Below, in pieces: positions 25,523-31,361 of a stretch of DNA of 31,361 nt (positions within the stretch are counted from its first letter, which is position 1; every line of letters starts with the position of its first letter). The notes beneath the pieces were generated by a model. The model made no database searches, was not told the DNA's origin, and worked only from the letters and a program-made list of their open reading frames with translations. This DNA comes from a virus. Location of the stretch: the IMG/VR virus record IMGVR_UViG_3300028384_000336, positions 1 to 31,361 of that record. One strand, 5' to 3'. A program made the translations under genes and the position numbers.

Positions 25523-26487
25523 TCTGAATTTTGATATTTTTCTGGCTGAACTTCGCCTTCAAATCTTACTTTTAATCCGTTAGATAACTGCCATCCATTT
25601 CTAGTAGTATATTGTTTTTTACCAACAAGCTCTGCATCTACGTCAATAAATGTTGCTTCTGAAGCATTACCAACTTTAATTACGCCGCCGACGTTAATAT
25701 CATTTTCTGCAACATAAAAAATTTCATTAGGAGTATCAGGACCTAATGTTAATTCAATAATTCCTTGCTCAACAGATTGCGCACTAATACCGTCAACGAT
25801 CAAAAATTCTTCGTCTAAAGTTCTTGCTGTTTTAAATGTAAGAGGTAATCCAGGAGTGTTAACTTCAAAAACATATTTTACGCCTCTATATAATTTTAGA
25901 CTAGGATTATTTGTTAATCCATCTGGAGTAAACAAATAGGAAAAATCACCAAGTGCTTCTTGAAGTTCTACTGTGTAAGTTGATGTAATTTCTTTTTCTT
26001 CGCCAGGAATAACAACTGTTTGTGGCCCATTTGGTAACCAATAATACTCGCGAAAGTTTGTAAATTTGTCCCAGTCAATATGCGGATTCCATGTGTAAAA
26101 CTCTTGCTTATTGTTTCGACTATGACTATTATTTTTTCCGCTAAAGTTAGCAATTTGATTCATGTAATCACGATAGTCTGCATAAAAGTCTACATTACCT
26201 AATGAATCTTTAATAACACTTACAGGTTCTAATTGATAGTTTTCTCTGTCTAACGAAACTTCTTCTAAGTAACTATCCTTAGTATTATATGCTTTAGCTG
26301 TGCGTCTTCCAACAAACCCGTTAACCTTTTCTGCTACACCTGGTTGAATTAACTGATCTAATGTAGACTGTAAAAATTTCTTATTTTTATCAGTTCTAAA
26401 ATATTTTGGAAGATGATAAGAACTTGTTCTTTTTTGATTTCCGCCAGTTGGAACTGGAAATTCATTCTGATCGTTATCTTGAGCCAT
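25465..26487 (-). CDS. N-terminal segment of the giant baseplate/tail protein (340 aa)
   Basis: The segment contains YHLPKYFRTDKNKKFLQSTL (24-43), IQPGVAEKVNGFVGRR (47-62), WNPHIDWDKF (133-142) and YYWLPNGP (148-155). I remember these as the N-terminus of very large structural proteins in marine T4-like phages. Residues 195-275 (YRGVKYVFEVNTPGLPLTFKT, then GVIKV) look like a cupredoxin-type beta domain. The end, EWYIEGVGDEDTIDG, breaks off at a TAA in the middle of what looks like a conserved region. The next gene begins 58 bases earlier in the -1 frame. The start ATG shares one base with the gp6 stop (TAATG), and GGAGG lies 12 bases upstream. I read this as one half of a split or frameshifted gene rather than an independent protein. 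Confidence 0.8.
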   Translation of the reverse strand: MAQDNDQNEFPVPTGGNQKRTSSYHLPKYFRTDKNKKFLQSTLDQLIQPGVAEKVNGFVGRRTAKAYNTKDSYLEEVSLDRENYQLEPVSVIKDSLGNVDFYADYRDYMNQIANFSGKNNSHSRNNKQEFYTWNPHIDWDKFTNFREYYWLPNGPQTVVIPGEEKEITSTYTVELQEALGDFSYLFTPDGLTNNPSLKLYRGVKYVFEVNTPGLPLTFKTARTLDEEFLIVDGISAQSVEQGIIELTLGPDTPNEIFYVAENDINVGGVIKVGNASEATFIDVDAELVGKKQYTTRNGWQLSNGLKVRFEGEVQPEKYQNSEWYIEGVGDEDTIDGSIKM

Positions 26488-29400
26488 TAGTAGCTGTAGC
26501 CTCCGTTATTCGAACTAGTACTTCCTGTAGAAGTTGAAGTAGTGCTTGTAGTGCTTCCTGTAGAAGTTATGCCGTTTGTTATATCCTGTGCATTGCTAGT
26601 AACTGTTGTACTTTGCACACCTACATTAGTTACTGTAGATTTCAAGATAACTTCTCCTTGTGCTTTTAATTTCGATGCTGTCAATGCATCTATAATGTCT
26701 ATTGCATCAACTGTTGCACCACTAATGAAAATTTCATCTGATTCTGATTTAATTTCGTATAGTGATCCAAATGATTGAGATTCTTGTACTGGCACAATTA
26801 CAAATGCTGATATATCAGGCGTAAGCTGTGTCATAACATAATTTGCTAATTCTGAAAAGTAAAATGTTTCGCCAAAGTCCCAATTTTCTAATGCAAAGAA
26901 TTCATTAATTGCACCTATAACTCTAGCTTTAACATCGTTGTCGTTAATTACTTTATCTTTATTTTTTACAATTTTAAACCTTGCTTGCAAATCGTCATTC
27001 GCCTCGCTGCCAAACAGTATCTTATACTTAACCGGATGATAGATAATTTCATCTGTAAGTGATTTAATTTTGTTTAATTCGCTTCCGTATTCGATATATA
27101 GTTGATCACTACTCGGGGGTAATGGTTTATTACCTGCTCTTTGTGTGAGCCACAATCTAAACTCGTTGTCATAATTTCTTGTTAACAGATACATATCAAT
27201 AATATTGCTTACACTTGGATCAATTCTTGATCCATTGCCAGCAGCATGGATGTATCTAAATTTAATATTATCTCTACCTAAGCGAGCTTTGTAATCAGTA
27301 GTTAATGTTAGTTTTAATGTTTCTAAGTTTAATACTTCAAATATGTCTTCATCGATATAATAAAAAATTTGACCATCTTTTTCGTATTCACTAAATGGTC
27401 TAATTTCGCTTTTTGAATTTAAAACAATTACATCTTGATTTTGATTATTAAAATAGTTAAAATCTTCGACGCCGTCTTCTGTAATATATTTTTTAAAGAT
27501 AATATATTTAGATGTAGTATTAACTGTTGGAGATACTATTTCATCAAATAGATCTGCGTCATCAACAATGCCATCTTCGTCGTCATCGTAGTAACTAACT
27601 TCTAGTTTTTTACTATCAACATACCCTTCGCCGTCTTTATATGCGTCAACAATTTCCCATTTGAAATCTTGTGTAAATGGTATAGTGCTTGCAGTAGGAT
27701 CTTTAGGATTAATATTTAAAACTGTAATTGTGTCTTTAATAATTTTGCCAGTTTTGTTATCGTAGATTTTATCGTTTGAATCATAATAAAATCTAACTTC
27801 ATTGTCGCTTTCGTATACATAGCGCATTGATCTATATGTTACAGAAAACGACTCTCCATTATTTTCAAATAACAACAGCCAACTTGCATCTAATTGTTGG
27901 TTCGTAGTATCTCCAGTTTTACCTGTTGAAAACTCTTCTCCAATTGCTAGGTTATTTTCTGTGACCAATTTCCATTGCGAGTCAACTTGATCAAAACGTA
28001 ACCCAAAAACTTTATAAGCAAAAATCTGATCATACAACTGTTGTTTAACACCAGATTCTAAATCGTTTGCTAATGGTGGTTTAACTTCTGCTAGTACTGC
28101 TCCAGTTGGTATTGTTTCATTTACAAGTACTGCTCCTAGACCATCTTCTCTTTCTTCGAAACCTGTTCCATTAATGCCTATAACTTTTACCCATTTATAG
28201 TACGTATCTCCAACAACAGACGTAGGACCATTAACTAAGTTACCATTTTTATCAAAATGATTAGTACTTGTATCTAAATCTGTTGGGTTTTCTTTTTCTA
28301 CAAATCCTGGCGATACAAATTTAATTAGTGTGCCTTCTTTTACTAGTCGTAGAATAGAACTTGTAAATGCACCTAATGTAGACGGAACACCTTCTGAGTT
28401 AGAAAAATATCCGCTTGTAAATTCGGTATCTTTGGTAGTTTGTTGCCATTGAATGTTTAGATCTCTTGTAAGTATTCTAGGAAACTTATCAAAGTAATAA
28501 TTTCTTACTTTGATGTCTTGCAATATAGGAATAATAATATTTTCTACTGCACCTTCAACGTCTGTTCTTGTAGTAAATGAGAACGACCTAATCCTATCTT
28601 GGTATTCTTTATAGATAACACCGTCATTGCCATATAGCGTTGTTTGACTGTATTTTCCAGTTGCATCAATTAAATCAAAATATCTACTAATACCACTGCT
28701 GGTTCTGTTTACTGATTTAGTTTTAACAATTTGTTGGTTAATTGCTAACGGAGCGATTTGATAATCTTCTCCGGTAACCATTCTATTCTGTGTATAATAA
28801 GTCGACGGTGCTTTTGATTTAATGCTTTCAGTAGTTTCACTTACTGAACTGTTGTCAACTGTATATTTTAAACTATAAACTATAGTAATTTTTTCTTCTC
28901 TACCCTTCTTAGATAGATACGGAATGTTTACTGTGATGTTTCTAAAGTCTTTAGGTCTTACAGTTACACGCTGATTTAGCCCTGTTCTAAAGTATACTTT
29001 GAAATTTCCTTTAGGAAGTTCGCCAAATGTACCGTCACTAAAAATTAAACTAATTCTGTCATCGACCCTTGTTAACGCACTGTAAATTTTTCTTTGATCT
29101 TTTTGTACAGAATTATAAATGATATTATTACCTTCCAAGGCATCAACTTTAGTCCATAATTCTCTTTCATTACCGAGTGTATCGAGCTCATATAACCAAA
29201 CGTCGGTATTATTAATGTTTGGTGTCTCAATAGCAACTGTTTGATTAGATGAAGGATTTGTTACTGTAAAAGTTCCTTGATCTAATTCGCCTTGACGGAA
29301 ATGACTAAAAAATCCTGTATTATTGCTCGAAGGTCCTTTACCGTCATCTCTATAAATGAATGCAAAGTTGTTTCCTGGAAACGGTGCTTCTTCTAAGATT

Positions 29401-30065
29401 GTATCTGTAATATCAGTTGAAACTACTTCAAACTTAGTAGCACGGCCGTCAAGTGTTTTGTTAAATCCGTATGCTGGAACGTCAGTATTAATACTATTAA
29501 ATCTATACTGCTCTGTACTTATTCCTGAAATCAGTTCTTTTTTGTTAGGACGACCAAAAGTACCGTTAACTGGTAATGCTGTATTCATTACTTTAATAAA
29601 CTGTTCGTACCAGTTTACGTTAGAAGGGTCATTCCATACAATAGTTTGATTTTGCAGATTAGTTCCGTTGCTATCAATAATTTCTTCAGAAGTTCTTATG
29701 CTATCAATTTTTATTAAACCGTTAGCTGACTGATTACGCTTAGGATTATACGATAGCAAACGTGCTAAACGTAGTACACTTTCTCTACGTTCTGCTAGTT
29801 CTAAATAGTTTTCACGAGCATTTAGATCAATACGGAAACTTATATTTTGTCCAAGGAATGCAATAAGATCTATAAGAGCCAAATATTCACTTGATTCTAC
29901 GTAATCATTAAAATCTTCTGGATAGTTTTGACGAAGATATTGTATCATCGTTCTGCGTAAATTATCAAAGTCATAACTTTGAAAATCTGCATTACGGAAG
30001 GATTGGTATACACGCTTCCAATCTTCAGTCTGTAATAATCTGTTTTGTCTATCTGTAGAGGACAT
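26487..30065 (-). CDS. 6: Baseplate wedge protein gp6
   Basis: A 1192 aa protein, about 1.8 times the length of T4 gp6 (about 660). The N-terminal region is the gp6 signature as I know it from T4-like phages: QNRLLQTEDWKRVYQSF, then FDNLRRTMIQYLRQNYPEDF, ALIDLIAFLGQNISFRID, and NARENYLELAERRESVLRLA. The C-terminal core holds the baseplate-J-like part, with KIKSLTDEIIYHPV, a helical VKARVIGAINEFFALENWDFGE stretch, and FSELANYVMTQLTPD. In the baseplate gp6 dimers join neighbouring wedges with gp25, gp53 and gp7. The extra length is central plus a Ser/Thr/Gly tail (GSTTSTTSTSTGSTSS) that would be flexible. AAGGA stands seven bases before the ATG. Gene order gp25-gp6 agrees with the assignment. 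Confidence 0.92.
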   Translation of the reverse strand: MSSTDRQNRLLQTEDWKRVYQSFRNADFQSYDFDNLRRTMIQYLRQNYPEDFNDYVESSEYLALIDLIAFLGQNISFRIDLNARENYLELAERRESVLRLARLLSYNPKRNQSANGLIKIDSIRTSEEIIDSNGTNLQNQTIVWNDPSNVNWYEQFIKVMNTALPVNGTFGRPNKKELISGISTEQYRFNSINTDVPAYGFNKTLDGRATKFEVVSTDITDTILEEAPFPGNNFAFIYRDDGKGPSSNNTGFFSHFRQGELDQGTFTVTNPSSNQTVAIETPNINNTDVWLYELDTLGNERELWTKVDALEGNNIIYNSVQKDQRKIYSALTRVDDRISLIFSDGTFGELPKGNFKVYFRTGLNQRVTVRPKDFRNITVNIPYLSKKGREEKITIVYSLKYTVDNSSVSETTESIKSKAPSTYYTQNRMVTGEDYQIAPLAINQQIVKTKSVNRTSSGISRYFDLIDATGKYSQTTLYGNDGVIYKEYQDRIRSFSFTTRTDVEGAVENIIIPILQDIKVRNYYFDKFPRILTRDLNIQWQQTTKDTEFTSGYFSNSEGVPSTLGAFTSSILRLVKEGTLIKFVSPGFVEKENPTDLDTSTNHFDKNGNLVNGPTSVVGDTYYKWVKVIGINGTGFEEREDGLGAVLVNETIPTGAVLAEVKPPLANDLESGVKQQLYDQIFAYKVFGLRFDQVDSQWKLVTENNLAIGEEFSTGKTGDTTNQQLDASWLLLFENNGESFSVTYRSMRYVYESDNEVRFYYDSNDKIYDNKTGKIIKDTITVLNINPKDPTASTIPFTQDFKWEIVDAYKDGEGYVDSKKLEVSYYDDDEDGIVDDADLFDEIVSPTVNTTSKYIIFKKYITEDGVEDFNYFNNQNQDVIVLNSKSEIRPFSEYEKDGQIFYYIDEDIFEVLNLETLKLTLTTDYKARLGRDNIKFRYIHAAGNGSRIDPSVSNIIDMYLLTRNYDNEFRLWLTQRAGNKPLPPSSDQLYIEYGSELNKIKSLTDEIIYHPVKYKILFGSEANDDLQARFKIVKNKDKVINDNDVKARVIGAINEFFALENWDFGETFYFSELANYVMTQLTPDISAFVIVPVQESQSFGSLYEIKSESDEIFISGATVDAIDIIDALTASKLKAQGEVILKSTVTNVGVQSTTVTSNAQDITNGITSTGSTTSTTSTSTGSTSSNNGGYSY
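26521..26568. repeat. Short direct repeat in the gp6 3' end
   Basis: A 15-base unit, CTTCCTGTAGAAGTT on the plus strand, occurs at 26521-26535 and again at 26554-26568. On the coding strand it encodes the repeated Ser-Thr-Gly-Ser part of the gp6 low-complexity tail. Each copy also contains a tiny CTTC/GAAG inverted pair. It probably arose by slippage or duplication and could vary in length between strains. Confidence 0.7.
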
Positions 30066-30090
30066 TCGCTATTCCTTGTTTATACAATAA

Positions 30091-30098
30091 TATTTAGC
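30091..30098 (-). promoter_or_regulatory. Degenerate late promoter box GCTAAATA upstream of gp6
   Basis: In the 57-base gap before gp6 the minus strand reads GCTAAATA, one mismatch from NATAAATA. It lies 26 bases before the ATG, the same spacing as the GATAAATA box before the 509 aa gene. The rest of the gap is AT-rich and shows no convincing hairpin. Position supports it, sequence only partly. Confidence 0.35.
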
Positions 30099-30122
30099 AG
30101 ATATTAAAAAGTGCGTATATAA

Positions 30123-30575
30123 TTATTGCTGTAAGAAGCCAGCAGATTCATCGAATTTAAATTGCAGTTTTTCAACAATGCTGTATGGTAGATATGCTAA
30201 CTCGCATTCAACGAGGAGTCCGCTTTCATAAGAATCTACAGTTATTTGATTTACTTGTACTCTAGGATCATAATTAACAATTCTAGTGACGTTTTGTACA
30301 ACTGCATTTTTAACATCATCAGTTAGGGGTTCAAACAGAATGTCCCAGATAATTGTACCAAATTCAGGATCTGATAACTTTTCGCCCTGACGTATATGGA
30401 AATGATTTATAATGTCTTGTTTGATTAGAGCAATATCATATAAAGTATTTGAGTTTAGGTTAGAATTGACTGTACTAAAACCCTTGTATGTAGGGCCTTG
30501 ATCTGCAATTTTATCTGCAATAGTACTAGATTTTACTTTTATTTCTTTGTATAATTTTTTTTCTAAACTGCTCAT
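30123..30575 (-). CDS. 25: Baseplate wedge protein gp25
   Basis: A 150 aa protein, close to the usual length of gp25 (about 130). YKGFST (30-35), IKQDIINHFHIRQGEKL (51-67), DPEFGTIIWDILFEPL (69-84) and a conserved tail-sheath-initiator-like core identify the gp25/W family. These sit in the inner baseplate, contact the first sheath ring and help start sheath assembly. The family is sometimes annotated lysozyme-like from old literature, but no hydrolase active site is visible, and a structural role is what is known. The gene sits between the gp5-like gene (12-base gap) and gp6. A Shine-Dalgarno is present as AAGG at a slightly long distance from the ATG. Confidence 0.93.
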   Translation of the reverse strand: MSSLEKKLYKEIKVKSSTIADKIADQGPTYKGFSTVNSNLNSNTLYDIALIKQDIINHFHIRQGEKLSDPEFGTIIWDILFEPLTDDVKNAVVQNVTRIVNYDPRVQVNQITVDSYESGLLVECELAYLPYSIVEKLQFKFDESAGFLQQ

Positions 30576-30587
30576 AACGTATTTACC

Positions 30588-31361
30588 TTAGGGTTTATTG
30601 AACGTGTCTCGTATTTCAGGAAATGGAGGTTCGGGCAGTTCATCTGTAGTTCCATTTAGTAATAATCCTTGCCTTGCTTCTTCATTTTCTGGATCGTCAT
30701 ACGGTTTTGCTTCTGTTTCTTCAGGCACAAAATTCTTAGGATCAAGATGTTCGTGATCCGGCCAAGGTTCGTGATGCGGAACACGAACTGGAACACTCGC
30801 GACTCCTGCCTCTTCTGCTGGACTATCCGAACTGTTCATGTAAATTTTTCCGTCAGTTGTTTCGTTGTGATTGCCGCCAGCGTATATGTTTGTGTTTCCG
30901 TCGGCTTTTAATTTACCGTCTGCATCTGCTTTGATTTCCCAGTTACCAATTGTATGTACAAAAAAGTTTTCTTCAGTAGTAATGTTCATATTACGTTTTG
31001 CTTCAAAATTAATATCTCTATCAGCATAAAAATTAATATCGTTTTCTGTTCTAAAACTTATACTGTCTTTTGCATAAACATCAATTTTACCATTTCCTGT
31101 CATTTCAATCCAGCTATTGCCGCTACCGTGAGAAATGTAAATCAAATCTTCAGTGTTATGCATTAGAATTTGATGTCCTGACCTAGTTCTAATTCTTACT
31201 AAATCACTGGCAGGGTATTTTTTATTTCCGTCTGTTTCACCATCTTCAAGACTTGCATACTCCATTTTATCAGCATCTCTGCCGCTCGGAGGGTTCTTGC
31301 GAAATAAACTACCGTCACCGTCATCCATTACAAAACTAGATCCGCCTAGTCTATTATAAGG
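30588..31361 (-). CDS. 5: Baseplate hub gp5-like protein, C-terminal needle part (partial)
   Basis: The frame is open from the window edge (31361) through 257 codons to TAA at 30590-30588. The ATG at 31328 is internal, since the residues before it (NRLGGSSFVMDDGDG) continue a motif I know from gp5-type hub proteins of marine T4-like phages. The visible part begins with VRIRTRSGHQILMHNTEDL and WIEMTGNGKIDVYA, then a run of alternating strands (ISFRTENDINFYADRDINF, KRNMNITTE) typical of the trimeric beta-helix that forms the tail spike needle. It ends in an acidic, Pro-rich tail (ETEAKPYDDPENEEARQG). The OB-fold and any lysozyme domain would lie outside the window, so whether this hub carries a lysozyme cannot be judged. 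It precedes gp25 by 12 bases. Confidence 0.85.
   Translation of the reverse strand, partial: PYNRLGGSSFVMDDGDGSLFRKNPPSGRDADKMEYASLEDGETDGNKKYPASDLVRIRTRSGHQILMHNTEDLIYISHGSGNSWIEMTGNGKIDVYAKDSISFRTENDINFYADRDINFEAKRNMNITTEENFFVHTIGNWEIKADADGKLKADGNTNIYAGGNHNETTDGKIYMNSSDSPAEEAGVASVPVRVPHHEPWPDHEHLDPKNFVPEETEAKPYDDPENEEARQGLLLNGTTDELPEPPFPEIRDTFNKP

Noticed and set aside
25466-25550. Programmed -1 slippery site in the overlap
   Set aside because: I looked for an X XXY YYZ heptamer in the upstream frame. GAA AAA TAT and ATA AAG ATG allow only partial re-pairing, and no strong stem-loop was evident, so frameshifting stays a possibility rather than a feature.
30077-30084. TATAAACA upstream of gp6 as a late box
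   Set aside because: One mismatch and only 12 bases before the ATG, overlapping the ribosome site region. The GCTAAATA further upstream has better spacing.
30580-30587. GGTAAATA as a late promoter for gp25
   Set aside because: One mismatch from consensus and only about five bases before the ATG, which would leave no leader or ribosome site.
1-31361. tRNA genes, CRISPR arrays, insertion sequences or rho-independent terminators
   Set aside because: Gaps between genes are at most about 60 bases and none shows a cloverleaf, spaced repeats, terminal inverted repeats or a GC-rich hairpin with a T run.

Overview
The window reads as a late structural block of a T4-like marine myovirus. It is AT-rich (roughly one third G+C by eye), every supported gene lies on the minus strand, and intergenic gaps are at most about 60 bases. 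The baseplate genes gp5 (C-terminal part), gp25 and gp6 appear in T4-like order. Several gaps carry TATAAATA or GATAAATA boxes, the form of T4-type late promoters. The protein set resembles marine relatives such as cyanophages and SAR11 phages, but nothing here fixes the host. No tRNA, CRISPR array, insertion sequence or bacterial gene was seen.

In transcription order (high to low coordinate): 31361-30588 is the C-terminal needle part of a gp5-like hub protein, running off the window edge. 30575-30123 is gp25 and 30065-26487 is a long gp6, both wedge proteins. 26487-25465 (340 aa) and 25522-11345 (4725 aa) look like the N-terminal and remaining parts of one giant baseplate or tail protein. 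They overlap by 58 bases in different frames, and the boundary looks like a frame break. 11323-10709 is a conserved small structural protein. 10705-8612, 8609-6705 and 6666-5137 are three tail-fibre-like proteins sharing an N-terminal module; the first ends in a T4 gp12-type collar domain. 5104-4199 and 4195-3098 are a paralogous pair of presumed virion proteins.

Downstream of 3098 the character changes. A near-consensus sigma70-type promoter (TTGACA, 17 bases, TATACT) fills the only gap, followed by a small unknown gene, two tandem GT8-like glycosyltransferase paralogs, an unknown 190 aa protein and the start of a third, GT2-like glycosyltransferase that leaves the window. This suggests a separately expressed sugar-transfer cassette next to late tail genes.

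Working picture: the upstream genes build the baseplate, the giant protein and fibre-like proteins form or decorate its periphery and bind the host, and the glycosyltransferases may modify virion proteins or host surface sugars. Family assignments are by eye and memory; no search was run.
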